Part shown: piece after piece, positions 36,875 to 45,879 of the stretch
Position numbering within the stretch: position 1 is the stretch's first letter
How the letters are laid out: each line of letters begins with the position of its first letter
Source: Alphaproteobacteria bacterium LSUCC0684
GTDB taxonomy: Bacteria; Pseudomonadota; Alphaproteobacteria; Puniceispirillales; UBA1172
Length of the DNA: 64,000 bases
Direction of reading: 5' to 3'
Assembly: GCA_041228335.1 (NCBI GenBank)
Contig: CP166130.1
Location: 1,078,638-1,142,637 of the forward strand
The notes under the pieces: generated by a model
Database searches by the model: none
Told to the model about the DNA's origin: nothing
The model's input: only the letters and a program-made list of their open reading frames with translations
Position numbers and translations under genes: made by a program

Positions 36875-38197
36875 ATGAAGTCAGCACCATATCTGCTCAT
36901 TCTGGCATCGGTGGTCACGGCAGGCCTTGCCCTCATCCTCTTTCTCTATTCCACGGGTGATGACGAAACAGCCCCCGGCGCAAGCCTGACCGTTGAAGGC
37001 CAGCCCGAGAGCGGTGATGCAGGCAAATCGCCGGAAACCGGCGGATCTTCCGTCGCGAGAACGGCAGGCGATGCAGGAGCCGCAGAAGACACCGCTAACG
37101 CATCCGGGACAGCCGCGCCTGCGGGCGAGTTGACAAGTGAGGCAAGAGGCGAGATCGAGATTGGCATCAACCTTGCCCGGGTACGGCAGGATGGCACGAT
37201 GGTGGTTGCCGGTCAGGCGCTGGCGGATAGCACCGTCAATCTCATCCGTGATGGCAAGATCATCGGCACAACGATGGCCAATGAGGCCGGGGAATGGGTC
37301 ATTGTGCCCGATATGCTGCTCGACCCGGGCTCGCATCTCCTGAGCGTTGATATTATCCCGCCGGATGGAGACCGGATCGTCGGCCCCATGGCGGTGGTGA
37401 TCGATATTCCTTCAGGCAGCGAGGAAACGCCGCTTGTGGCGCTTGTTCCCTTTACCGATGATACGGATGCGGTGGCCCGGGTCCTGCAGGCCCCTGACCA
37501 GCAATCTGATGGAGGTCAAACCGTGGTGGCGGGCCAAACCGGGGTGGCCGGGCAGGTATCAAGTTCGGCAGGTGCGGTATCTTCAGGTGTAACCGGCCAG
37601 ATATCGAGTTCGGCAGGTGCGGGATCTTCCGGCGTGGCCGGGCAGATATCGAGTTCGGCAGGTGCGGGATCTTCAGGCGTGGCCGGGCAGGGAAATGCCG
37701 CATCCCCGAGCGAAAGCGGGAATACTGATGACGCGGCCGGCCCGGCCCTGATGTCGCCGTCGGTCCAGATCCGGACGATACAGGCGCTCACGGCGAAACG
37801 TCTTGCGGTCAGCGGCAATTCAACCGGCGGCATTACGGCAAATCTCACCGTCAATGACGTATCGGTTGCCGCTGATCTCGATGACAGGGGCATGTTTGCT
37901 GCCGTTGCCGATATTGATCCCGATGCGGAAAGCTTCCGGCTCAGGGTCGAGCTCAAGGGGGATGGCGGGGAGGTGCTGGCGCGGGCCAGCCTCAGGCTTA
38001 GCCGGGCCCAGATCCAGCAGAGCCTTGGAAATAACAGCCTCTTGGTGGTGCAGCGAGGGGATGCGCTCTGGCGTATCGCTTACCGCACCTATGGCGAGGG
38101 AATTCGATATATCGACATTTACCGGAAAAACCAGAAACAGATTGATGATCCTGATCTGATCTATCCTGATCAGGTATTCGTCATCCCCAATTCCTGA
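36875..38197 (+). CDS. LysM-domain envelope protein with Ser/Gly/Ala repeats
   Basis: A 440-residue protein with an N-terminal hydrophobic segment (about residues 7-26, YLLILASVVTAGLALILFLY) that may be a signal peptide or anchor. It has a low-complexity Ser/Gly/Ala/Thr region, one or two Ig-like beta domains (VVAGQALADSTVNLIRDGKIIGTTMANEAGEWV), three 15-residue repeats GQISSSAGAGSSGVA, and a C-terminal LysM domain (VVQRGDALWRIAYRTYG... YPDQVFVIPNS) that binds peptidoglycan. Such proteins are periplasmic or envelope-bound. A GGGGGG element precedes the ATG. Function is not known beyond cell-wall binding. Confidence 0.8.
   Translation: MKSAPYLLILASVVTAGLALILFLYSTGDDETAPGASLTVEGQPESGDAGKSPETGGSSVARTAGDAGAAEDTANASGTAAPAGELTSEARGEIEIGINLARVRQDGTMVVAGQALADSTVNLIRDGKIIGTTMANEAGEWVIVPDMLLDPGSHLLSVDIIPPDGDRIVGPMAVVIDIPSGSEETPLVALVPFTDDTDAVARVLQAPDQQSDGGQTVVAGQTGVAGQVSSSAGAVSSGVTGQISSSAGAGSSGVAGQISSSAGAGSSGVAGQGNAASPSESGNTDDAAGPALMSPSVQIRTIQALTAKRLAVSGNSTGGITANLTVNDVSVAADLDDRGMFAAVADIDPDAESFRLRVELKGDGGEVLARASLRLSRAQIQQSLGNNSLLVVQRGDALWRIAYRTYGEGIRYIDIYRKNQKQIDDPDLIYPDQVFVIPNS
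37550..37684 (+). repeat. Three tandem 45-bp coding repeats
   Basis: Three in-frame 45-base copies encode GQ(V/I)SSSAGA(V/G)SSGV(T/A) and begin at 37550, 37595 and 37640. The copies are nearly identical in DNA. They lie in the linker between the Ig-like part and the LysM domain of the host protein. Confidence 0.92.
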
Positions 38198-38215
38198 ACA
38201 TGCCCGGGGCCAACC

Positions 38216-38827
38216 ATGCTTGATGCCCGCATCCGGCAGATCATCGATCCGGTGACGGACCGGATGGGGAAGATCTGCTCCCGCCTTGGTATCAGCGCCA
38301 ACAGGATGACGGTTGCCGGGTTCGTGATCGGGGCAGGGGCTTTTGTTGCGCTCTCTCTTGGGCATTATATGCTCGGGCTTGGCCTTATTCTTCTCAACAG
38401 GCTGGCCGACGGGCTTGACGGGGCGATTGCCCGGCATGAAGGGATCACCGATCTCGGCGGGTATCTTGATATCGTTTTCGATTTCATCTTTTACGCGCTC
38501 GTGCCTCTGGGGTTTGCTGTTGCCGAGCCTGATCGCGCGGTGGCCGCGGCGTTCCTGATTGTCAGTTTTGTCGGCACCGGCACGTCGTTTCTGGCCTTCG
38601 CCATCATGGCCGAGAAAAGAGGGATCAACACCGCTGAACCTGCCCGCAAATCACTCTATTATCTTGGCGGGTTGACCGAGGGTGCGGAGACCATCGCGGT
38701 CATGGTGCTGTTCTGCGTGCTGCCGGAGTATTTCATCCCGCTGGCCTTCGGTTTTGGCGCTTTATGCTGGATCACCACGGCAACGCGGATCGCATCAGCG
38801 GTCGAGGCTTTTGGCGATGCCGACTGA
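38216..38827 (+). CDS. CDP-alcohol phosphatidyltransferase family membrane protein
   Basis: A 203-residue membrane enzyme of the CDP-alcohol phosphatidyltransferase superfamily, which joins CDP-activated lipids or alcohols to alcohol acceptors. The signature DGxxAR...G...D...D is seen as [28 protein letters not shown]. Several hydrophobic segments surround it ([32 protein letters not shown]). The product could be a phosphatidylglycerol or phosphatidylserine type lipid, or another; the family cannot be resolved further here. It starts 18 bases after the LysM gene. Confidence 0.82.
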   Translation: MLDARIRQIIDPVTDRMGKICSRLGISANRMTVAGFVIGAGAFVALSLGHYMLGLGLILLNRLADGLDGAIARHEGITDLGGYLDIVFDFIFYALVPLGFAVAEPDRAVAAAFLIVSFVGTGTSFLAFAIMAEKRGINTAEPARKSLYYLGGLTEGAETIAVMVLFCVLPEYFIPLAFGFGALCWITTATRIASAVEAFGDAD

Positions 38828-38846
38828 TAAAGGATTGAGGATAACA

Positions 38847-39245
38847 ATGGCGAAAATTGAAAAATCGGACATGGAATGGAAGGCGCAGCTCACCGATGAG
38901 CAGTTTCGCGTCACCCGTAAACACGGCACTGAGCCTGCCTTTTCAGGAGCGTATTGGGATGAAAAGGGCGAGGGCATGTATGATTGCATCTGCTGCGGGG
39001 CGCCGCTGTTTTCCTCCTCGACAAAATATGATTCCGGCACCGGCTGGCCGAGTTTTTTCGAACCCGTGGATGACGCATCCATCGGGACGACGACGGACCG
39101 GTCTTTTTTCATGACCCGAACGGAAGTTCACTGCCATGCCTGCGCGGCGCATCTTGGCCATGTCTTCCCCGACGGGCCGGAGCCGACCGGGCTTCGCTAC
39201 TGCATCAATTCAGCGTCGCTGAAGTTCCGGCGTGATCCGGGCTAG
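38847..39245 (+). CDS. msrB: Peptide-methionine (R)-S-oxide reductase
   Basis: MsrB repairs methionine-R-sulfoxide in proteins. The 132-residue product begins [15 protein letters not shown] and has [24 protein letters not shown], the zinc CxxC pairs CICCG and [21 protein letters not shown], and the catalytic cysteine in [11 protein letters not shown]. The ATG at 38847 is the natural start; an upstream in-frame extension lies inside the preceding gene. It converges with and overlaps by 4 bases the end of pxpA. Confidence 0.95.
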   Translation: MAKIEKSDMEWKAQLTDEQFRVTRKHGTEPAFSGAYWDEKGEGMYDCICCGAPLFSSSTKYDSGTGWPSFFEPVDDASIGTTTDRSFFMTRTEVHCHACAAHLGHVFPDGPEPTGLRYCINSASLKFRRDPG

Positions 39246-40015
39246 GCGGCATTGACGATCTGGGGCAAGGTTGCCGGGGTGAAACCGGCGGCTTCAAGCC
39301 CTGACTTGAGAGACCTCACCATCGCAAGGGCAGACGGCTCATCCCCATGGACGCAGATGGACTGGCCCTTGATGGGGCGTTCGGTTCCATCGACGGCGCG
39401 AAGTATCCCGTCGCCAAGCATTCTGAGGCAGTTTTCAAGCGCGGTTTCAGCATCATGGATCATGGCATCCGGCCGGCTGCGCGGCACCAGCTGACCATCG
39501 GGCATATAGGCGCGATCGGCGAAGATTTCCTCGGCAACGGCAAGACCTGTCTTGCGGCCTGTGGTGACCATCTCGCTCAGGACAGGGGCGAGGAGAATCT
39601 GGCTCGGGTCAACGGCCTTGACGGCACGGGCGATGGCCATGGACATGCCCTGATCCGTCGCCGCCATGTTGTTGAGCGCGCCATGTGGCTTGACATGGGT
39701 GACCCTGGCGCCGACCAGTTCGGCCATGGCGAGCGCGGCACCAAGCTGATAGGCGATCAGATTTTCAATTTCCGCCTCGCTCAGCCTGATCTGGCGGCGG
39801 CCGAACCCATGCAGATCATGAAAGCCGGGATGGGCGCCGATGCTGACACCTTTCGCGCTGGCCATACGCATGACGCTGGCCATGATGTTGTAATCGCCGG
39901 CATGCAGGCCGCAGGCAATATTCGCCGAATGGACCAGATCGAGAAGACCTTCGTCATCCCCCATCTTCCACGGGCCGTAGCCTTCTGCCATATCGGAGTT
40001 GAGATTATACTTCAT
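39242..40015 (-). CDS. pxpA: PxpA, 5-oxoprolinase subunit A (LamB/YcsF family)
   Basis: PxpA works with PxpB and PxpC to convert 5-oxoproline (pyroglutamate) to glutamate with ATP. The 257-residue product starts [19 protein letters not shown] and has [43 protein letters not shown] and [18 protein letters not shown], all LamB/YcsF family blocks. It is divergent from pxpB, with 138 bases between the starts that hold three 18-bp repeats. Its stop overlaps the end of msrB on the other strand. Confidence 0.94.
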   Translation of the reverse strand: MKYNLNSDMAEGYGPWKMGDDEGLLDLVHSANIACGLHAGDYNIMASVMRMASAKGVSIGAHPGFHDLHGFGRRQIRLSEAEIENLIAYQLGAALAMAELVGARVTHVKPHGALNNMAATDQGMSMAIARAVKAVDPSQILLAPVLSEMVTTGRKTGLAVAEEIFADRAYMPDGQLVPRSRPDAMIHDAETALENCLRMLGDGILRAVDGTERPIKGQSICVHGDEPSALAMVRSLKSGLEAAGFTPATLPQIVNAA

Positions 40016-40052
40016 GTGTCTATCCCACGGTTGCGGAAGCGGCCAATTCAGT

Positions 40053-40106
40053 CCAGTATCTTGGCTTCGACCAGTATCTTGGCTTTGGCCAGTATCTTGG
40101 CTTTGA
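40053..40106. repeat. Three 18-bp tandem repeats between pxpA and pxpB
   Basis: CCAGTATCTTGGCTTyGr occurs three times in a row from 40053, 40071 and 40089. The array lies between the divergent pxpA and pxpB start codons, where shared promoters and operators are expected. Confidence 0.93.
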
Positions 40107-40153
40107 AAGGTAATTTCAACCGCAAATGCGGCAACTTCATGTGATGGAACAGG

Positions 40154-40918
40154 ATGAACAAGGCTGCATCGACATCAGGGGCTCACCCTTTCAAGCGGTA
40201 TCTTGCCGCCGGCGACAGCGGTGTTATTGTCAATTTCGCCGACCATGACCAGAACGAGGCCACGCTGCTGGCGCGGGGGCTGGCCGACACGATGCGCGCC
40301 GAAGATGATCCCCTTCTGGCCGGGGTGCGGGATTACATCCCCGGCATGGCCAATCTCTTGATCCAGTATGATCCGCTCAGGATAACGGCGGCGGAGCTCA
40401 TCTCGCTGGTCGCGCCGCGTCTTTCTGCCCTCAAGATCGATGCCATTCCGGAAGGCAGGCTCTGGCGCCTGCCGGTTCTTTATGGTGGCGAGGCCGGACC
40501 TGATCTCAACGAGGTGGCGGCGAAGACCGGCTTGAGCACGGATGAGGTGATCACGCGCCATTCGGCCAATATTCTCACCGTCGCCATCATGGGGTTCATG
40601 CCGGGGCTCGGGTATATGAAAGGCGTTGACCCGGCGCTCTACCTGCCGCGCCGACCTCGGCCACGTCAACATGTTCCGGCCCTGACTGTCGGTATCGCCA
40701 TGGATCAGACGGTGATCTACCCGCTGGCGAGCCCCGGGGGGTGGAACCTGATCGGGCGTGTCCCTGTCCGGCTCTTTGACCCGGTGCGGGAAGATCCGGT
40801 GCTGTTCCGGCCCGGTGACCGGGTGGCGTTCGAGCCCGTCGATGAAACCATGTTCAGAGAACTGTGGCAGAAGGCAGAAGCGGGCGAGGCCATCATCAGC
40901 CCGGAGCTGCCCTCATGA
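40154..40918 (+). CDS. pxpB: PxpB, 5-oxoprolinase subunit B (KipI family)
   Basis: PxpB is the KipI-type subunit of the prokaryotic 5-oxoprolinase. The 254-residue product shows RYLAAGDSGVIVNFAD at the start, then YGGEAGPDLNEVA, MGFMPGLGYMKGVDPALYLPRRPRPRQHVPAL, VIYPLASPGGWNLIGRVP and LFRPGDRVAFEPV, the usual C-terminal blocks. It is coupled to pxpC by a 4-base overlap. Confidence 0.95.
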   Translation: MNKAASTSGAHPFKRYLAAGDSGVIVNFADHDQNEATLLARGLADTMRAEDDPLLAGVRDYIPGMANLLIQYDPLRITAAELISLVAPRLSALKIDAIPEGRLWRLPVLYGGEAGPDLNEVAAKTGLSTDEVITRHSANILTVAIMGFMPGLGYMKGVDPALYLPRRPRPRQHVPALTVGIAMDQTVIYPLASPGGWNLIGRVPVRLFDPVREDPVLFRPGDRVAFEPVDETMFRELWQKAEAGEAIISPELPS

Positions 40919-41922
40919 CGCCGATGATCCGTATTCGCTCCGCCGGGCCGCATACGAGCGTGCAGGATAAGGGCCGCGCCGGATATCAGGGACTTGGCGT
41001 GCCCGAAGGCGGGGCGCTGGACCAGGAGGCGCTACTTCTCGGCAATGCTCTTGTCGGCAATAGCGCGGATGCGGCGGGGCTTGAGATCTGTCTTGGTGGG
41101 GTCGGGATTGAGCTTCTCTCCCCGTGCCGCGTCGCCCTCACCGGAACAACCGGCGGGGTCATGACCGTTCAGGACGAGACCGGGCAGGTGCTTGACGTGC
41201 CATCGAACAGGTCCGTTGATCTCAGCGCAGGGCGGGTGATTCGCCTAGGCATCCTGCCAGATACGAATACGGCAACGCTGGCTTTTGCTGGCGGAATTGA
41301 TGTTGCGCCCCTGTTCGGATCGATGGCAACGTCACCAAGCGCCGGAATAGGCGGAATGGAAGGCCGACTCTTGCGTGATGGCGATATCCTGCCGCTCAAA
41401 CCTTCCGAAACGGCGGGGGCGCCGGAATGGATCTCGGAGTACCGGCTTTCCCCGCGCGCGTCTATCCGCTGCGTGCCCGGCCCGCAGGATGACCGTTTCA
41501 CCGATGCGGCAATGAAGACATTTTTCGGGGAGATGTTCGAGGTCTCGCCGGTGTTGAATCGCATGGGGATGCGGCTGGACGGGCCGCAACTGATGCATCT
41601 TGATACGGCGGATATCCTTTCGGACGGGATCGTCACCGGGTCTGTTCAGGTGCCGGGGGAGGGCAAGCCCATCATCCTTCTTGCTGACCACCAGACAACG
41701 GGAGGCTATACCAAGATCGCAACGGTGATTTCCGCGGATCTGCCGTCGCTGGCGCGGCTCAAACCCGGGCAGAAAATCCGTTTTGAGGCTGTCTCTGTCG
41801 CCGAAGCCGAAGCGCTGGCCCGAGCCGGGGCGCAGCAGCTGGAACGGGCCATCACCTCCTTCAGGCCGGCGCCGCCGCTCATGGATCAGGGCGCGCTCTA
41901 CCAGCTTGGTGACACGACCTGA
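40915..41922 (+). CDS. pxpC: PxpC, 5-oxoprolinase subunit C (KipA family)
   Basis: PxpC is the biotin-dependent-carboxylase-like (KipA) subunit of 5-oxoprolinase. The 335-residue product (ATG 40915 in an ATGA overlap with pxpB; an ATG at 40864 lies within pxpB and is not the start) has SVQDKGRAGYQGLGVPEGGALDQEALLLGN, GIELLSPCRVALTG, LRVxxG-type segments, RMGMRLDGP, ILSDGIVTGSVQVPGEGKPIILLADHQTTGGYTKIA and LKPGQKIRF. All match the family. Confidence 0.95.
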   Translation: MTPMIRIRSAGPHTSVQDKGRAGYQGLGVPEGGALDQEALLLGNALVGNSADAAGLEICLGGVGIELLSPCRVALTGTTGGVMTVQDETGQVLDVPSNRSVDLSAGRVIRLGILPDTNTATLAFAGGIDVAPLFGSMATSPSAGIGGMEGRLLRDGDILPLKPSETAGAPEWISEYRLSPRASIRCVPGPQDDRFTDAAMKTFFGEMFEVSPVLNRMGMRLDGPQLMHLDTADILSDGIVTGSVQVPGEGKPIILLADHQTTGGYTKIATVISADLPSLARLKPGQKIRFEAVSVAEAEALARAGAQQLERAITSFRPAPPLMDQGALYQLGDTT

Positions 41923-41975
41923 ATGTATTGCCAATTTTTCTTGCTCCCTGCGCAGGAAACGCTAGGATACGCGCC

Positions 41976-42803
41976 ATGAGCAAAACACCTCCAGAGCATT
42001 CGATCACCGGCACCACCCGGGTATTCGGCGTCATTGCCGACCCGATCGCGCATGTGCGCGCGCCGATGGTCTTCAACCCCGTTTTTGCCGAAAGAGGGGT
42101 GGACGCTGTTCTGGTGCCGCTGCATATTCCCGAGGGAAAGCTGGAAGAGACGATCCGCGTTCTTGCCGCCATGCCGAACATGGGCGGGGTATGCGTGACG
42201 ATACCGCACAAGATGGCGCTGGCGCGGCTTTGCGATGAGCTTGGCACGGCGGCAGAGATCACGGGGGCGGTCAACGCGGTTCGCTTTGATGGCGGCAGGT
42301 TGATCGGCGATAATTTCGACGGGGCGGGGTTCGTTGCCGGATGTCTTGGTGAGGGAATTGAGATCAGGGACAGAAAAATCCTGATGCTCGGGGCCGGGGG
42401 CGCGGCGCGGGCTGTCGCCGCTGCTCTTGCCGAAAACGAGATCGCGCATCTGACCGTCGCCAACCGGAGCATTGACAGGGCCGAAGATCTGACCGCCCGG
42501 CTCAGACAGTATTTTCCCGATCTTTCCGTTGAGGTGATGAAGCTTGAGGCAGGCGGGCCTGATCTTGCGGGGATGGATATGGTGATCAACACCACGTCTC
42601 TTGGTCTTCATGCGGGTGATGCGCTCCCCTGCGGGCTGGATAGTGCTGGCCCTCAAACGGTCATCGCTGATATAATCATGATACCGCCGATTACCCCCTG
42701 GATGATTGAGGCACATAAAAAAGGGCTGAAAACTCATCCCGGACGTCATATGCTGGATTACCAACGTGATCTGATGTTCAGGTTTTTGAAAATGGCCGCC
42801 TGA
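41976..42803 (+). CDS. aroE: Shikimate dehydrogenase
   Basis: AroE reduces 3-dehydroshikimate to shikimate with NADPH for aromatic amino acid synthesis. The 275-residue product (ATG 41976 with a GGA upstream) has FGVIADPIAHVRAPMVFNPVF, VCVTIPHKMALARLCDE, AVNAVRF.GGRLIGDNFDGAGFV, the Rossmann motif LMLGAGGAARAVAAAL and INTTSLGLHAGD. The conserved lysine and aspartate (PHK, DNFDG) are present. The ending LMFRFLKMAA is unremarkable. gcrA follows 21 bases downstream. Confidence 0.93.
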   Translation: MSKTPPEHSITGTTRVFGVIADPIAHVRAPMVFNPVFAERGVDAVLVPLHIPEGKLEETIRVLAAMPNMGGVCVTIPHKMALARLCDELGTAAEITGAVNAVRFDGGRLIGDNFDGAGFVAGCLGEGIEIRDRKILMLGAGGAARAVAAALAENEIAHLTVANRSIDRAEDLTARLRQYFPDLSVEVMKLEAGGPDLAGMDMVINTTSLGLHAGDALPCGLDSAGPQTVIADIIMIPPITPWMIEAHKKGLKTHPGRHMLDYQRDLMFRFLKMAA

Positions 42804-42824
42804 GGCCGGAAGAGGATTTATATT

Positions 42825-43250
42825 ATGGCAGATACACCCGTCTGGACAGAAGACCGGCTAAACAAACTCCGTCAGCTCTGGGAAAAGGGGCTTTCCATCT
42901 CCCAGATCGGCGAAGAGCTTGATGTGTCAAGGAACGCCATTGCCGGGAAGGTCTACCGCCTCGGGCTGCCGAAGCGCCAGTCCCCCATCTCCACCAAATC
43001 GGTATCAAAGCCCCAGGTCAAGGTCGCGCCTGCGGTCGAATTGCAGGATGCGGAAGTGGATAATCTGCCGCTCAAACTCGCGCTCAGGAAGATTTCCTGG
43101 TCCCGCAGCAAATGCAGCTGGCCTATCGGTGACCCCAAATCCACCGCTTTCAAATTCTGCGGTGAGGATGTGGTTGTCGGCAAACCCTATTGCAATGATC
43201 ATTGCTTTGAAGCCTATACCACCAATCGTGACAGCAGCAGCGGGAACTGA
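42825..43250 (+). CDS. gcrA: GcrA cell-cycle regulator
   Basis: GcrA is the alphaproteobacterial transcription factor that binds sigma-70 RNA polymerase at promoters carrying methylated GANTC sites. The 141-residue product has the diagnostic N-terminal helix-turn-helix VWTEDRLNKLRQLWEKGLSISQIGEELDVSRNAIAGKVYRLGL, a basic linker, and the C-terminal KCSWPIGDPKSTAFKFCGEDV...PYCNDH segment. An AGAGGA element precedes the ATG. Its stop is followed by the pepN start within 3 bases. Confidence 0.95.
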   Translation: MADTPVWTEDRLNKLRQLWEKGLSISQIGEELDVSRNAIAGKVYRLGLPKRQSPISTKSVSKPQVKVAPAVELQDAEVDNLPLKLALRKISWSRSKCSWPIGDPKSTAFKFCGEDVVVGKPYCNDHCFEAYTTNRDSSSGN

Positions 43251-43253
43251 TTG

Positions 43254-45872
43254 ATGCGAGATTCCCTGGCTGCGGCCCCTGTTCGGCGTGATGCCTATGC
43301 GCCGCCATCCCATGCGGTGGACAAGGTGGATCTTGTGATTGCCCTTTATGAAGACCGGGCGGTGGTGACCTCGCGCCTGTCGGTCCGCCGTCTTGATGGA
43401 GGCGATGCGCCCCTTGTGCTGAAAGGCGGCCCGGGGCTCACGCTTGAACAGGTCCATGTCGATGGGGAGATGATCGATAAATCCGGCCTTGATCCGGCCT
43501 CGGGCGAGATCAGCATTCCCACGGGCGGTGAGGCGCTGGTCGAAACCATCAGCACCATTAATCCTTCGGAAAACACGGCGCTTGAGGGGCTCTATCAATC
43601 CGGTGACATGTTCTGCACCCAGTGCGAGCCCGAAGGGTTCCGTCATATCACCTGGCATCCGGACCGGCCCGACGTGATGGGGGTATATACCACACGGATC
43701 GAGGCGGACAAGAGCCTGCCGGTTCTCCTTTCCAACGGCAATCTGATCGAGGAAGGCGAGATCGAAGGGGGGCGTCATTACGCGGTCTGGCATGATCCTT
43801 TCCCGAAGCCGAGTTATCTTTTTGCCATGGTTGCGGGGGATCTTGAGCATGTCGAGGATCACTACACCACGCGCGACGGACGGAAGGTTGACCTCAGGAT
43901 CTATGTCGAACATGGCAATGTCGGCCGCACCGCTCATGCCATGGACAGCCTCAAGCGATCGATGCGCTGGGATGAGGATGTCTACGGGCTTTCCTATGAT
44001 CTCGATATCTTCATGATCGTGGCGGTGAGCCATTTCAACATGGGGGCAATGGAAAACAAGGGGCTCAATATCTTCAATTCCAAGTTCATCCTTGCGGATC
44101 CGGAAACCGCCAGCGATGCCGATCTTGAACGCGTCGAAGGTATCGTTGCCCATGAATATTTCCATAACTGGACCGGCAACCGGATCACCTGCCGTGACTG
44201 GTTTCAGCTGACCCTGAAGGAAGGGCTGACCGTCTTTCGTGATCAGGAATTCACCGCTGATATGCATTCGCGGGGGGTGAAGCGAGCCGATGACGTCGCG
44301 CTCTTGCGTTCCATCCAGTTTCCCGAAGACAGCGGGCCGACGGCCCACCCGATCCGGCCTGAAGAATATACCGAGATCAATAATTTCTACACCCCGACGG
44401 TCTATGAGAAAGGTGCCGAAGTCATCCGCATGTTAAGCGTGATGCTCGGGGCCGATATTTTCATGAAGGGAATCCGCCTCTATATCGAGCGTCATGACGG
44501 CACCGCCGCAACCTGCGAGGATTTCATCACGGCGATGGAAGACAAGAGCGGCACAGATCTCAGCCAGTTTCGCAACTGGTACAGTCAGGCCGGAACGCCG
44601 GTGATCTCGATCGCGCGGCATTTTGATGAAAAAAGCCGGAGCCTGACGCTGACCTTCCAGCAGATCCTGCCCGATACCGCCGCGAAAACACCGCGCAAGC
44701 CTCTGGTGATCCCCATCCGTCTGGGGCTGGTCACGCCTGAAGGCAGGGATCTGCCGCTCAAGATGATCGAGCAGGGGGGCGCGATCATGGATGATACCGT
44801 CATCCTCGATACATTTGAGAAAAGCATTACGCTTTCAGATGTGCCGGTGGACGCGGTGCCATCGTATTTTCGGGGATTTTCGGCCCCGGTGCGGATCGAA
44901 ACGGATCTCAATACCCGTGACCGGATCACGCTTCTTTCGGGGGACAGCGATTCCTTCGGCCGCTGGGATGCCGGCCAGACCCTGATGAGTGATGCGGTGC
45001 GGGCCATGATGGATGCGCCGTCCGATGCGGGAACATCAATCCTCATCGGAAATCTCTGCGACGGTCTTGCCGCCGTGCTCAAGGATGGCCGCCTCGATGG
45101 CGCGGAAAAAGCCCAGATGCTTTCCCTGCCATCGCAGGCGATCCTCGAATCTGCCGTTGATCGGCCTGATCCGATCCTGATCTGGAAAGCGCGGCGCCAG
45201 GTTGCCAAAAAGATCGGCGCGGCGCTCAGTGGTGTCATCGGTCCGGTTCTGGATGGATATCTGGCCGCGCCCGACAAACTCGATGCCAAGGAACGCGCGC
45301 TGGCGGCCCGAATCCTCGGCCTTGCGGTGCTGGCTGATTACGACGGCATTGCTGATGCGGCAAGAGAGCTTTCCACCTCCCCGAACATGACTCTCTCCGA
45401 AGCCGCGCTTCATGCGCTCAATCAGGGAGACAGCACGCAGCGCGCGGATGCTGTCCGTGATTTTGGCGAGCGCTGGACCGGCAATGCGCTGGTGATGGAA
45501 AAATGGTTCATGCTTGAAAGTTCGGCGCCCATGATCTCAACCCCGGAATACTGCACCCAGTTGATGAAACATCAGGCTTTCGATGCCACCAATCCCAACA
45601 AGCTGCGCTCGGTTTTGTCGGTATTTGCCTCATCCAACCCGCGCAACTTCCATGCCGCCGATGGCACGGGGTATATGTTCCTCGCCAAGCATATCGCCAA
45701 GATCGACAACAGGAATCCCCAGATCGCCGCCCGCATGGTCCTGCCGCTGACCAGATTTTCACGCTACGATGAAGAGCGGCAATCGCTGATGAAAGGGGCG
45801 CTGACCCGTATCAAAACCAGCGCAAGTCTTTCAAGTGATTTATCAGAAGTGATAAGTAAAGCACTGAGTTAA
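43254..45872 (+). CDS. pepN: Aminopeptidase N (M1 family)
   Basis: A broad-specificity zinc aminopeptidase of the M1 family. The 872-residue product (ATG 43254; a TTG precedes it directly) has the exopeptidase motif GAMENKGLN, the zinc site HEYFHNWTGNR with the downstream glutamate, the RDWFQLTLKEGLTVFRDQEF block, and the proton-donor tyrosine region FYTPTVYEKGAEVIRML. The Ig-like C-terminal domain and the long helical tail match E. coli-type PepN (length about 870). No signal peptide is seen, so it is cytosolic. Confidence 0.96.
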   Translation: MRDSLAAAPVRRDAYAPPSHAVDKVDLVIALYEDRAVVTSRLSVRRLDGGDAPLVLKGGPGLTLEQVHVDGEMIDKSGLDPASGEISIPTGGEALVETISTINPSENTALEGLYQSGDMFCTQCEPEGFRHITWHPDRPDVMGVYTTRIEADKSLPVLLSNGNLIEEGEIEGGRHYAVWHDPFPKPSYLFAMVAGDLEHVEDHYTTRDGRKVDLRIYVEHGNVGRTAHAMDSLKRSMRWDEDVYGLSYDLDIFMIVAVSHFNMGAMENKGLNIFNSKFILADPETASDADLERVEGIVAHEYFHNWTGNRITCRDWFQLTLKEGLTVFRDQEFTADMHSRGVKRADDVALLRSIQFPEDSGPTAHPIRPEEYTEINNFYTPTVYEKGAEVIRMLSVMLGADIFMKGIRLYIERHDGTAATCEDFITAMEDKSGTDLSQFRNWYSQAGTPVISIARHFDEKSRSLTLTFQQILPDTAAKTPRKPLVIPIRLGLVTPEGRDLPLKMIEQGGAIMDDTVILDTFEKSITLSDVPVDAVPSYFRGFSAPVRIETDLNTRDRITLLSGDSDSFGRWDAGQTLMSDAVRAMMDAPSDAGTSILIGNLCDGLAAVLKDGRLDGAEKAQMLSLPSQAILESAVDRPDPILIWKARRQVAKKIGAALSGVIGPVLDGYLAAPDKLDAKERALAARILGLAVLADYDGIADAARELSTSPNMTLSEAALHALNQGDSTQRADAVRDFGERWTGNALVMEKWFMLESSAPMISTPEYCTQLMKHQAFDATNPNKLRSVLSVFASSNPRNFHAADGTGYMFLAKHIAKIDNRNPQIAARMVLPLTRFSRYDEERQSLMKGALTRIKTSASLSSDLSEVISKALS

Positions 45873-45879
45873 AATAATT

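Noticed and set aside
43005-44348. A 447-codon minus-strand frame opposite gcrA and pepN
   Set aside because: It overlaps two well-supported genes and has no recognisable motif.
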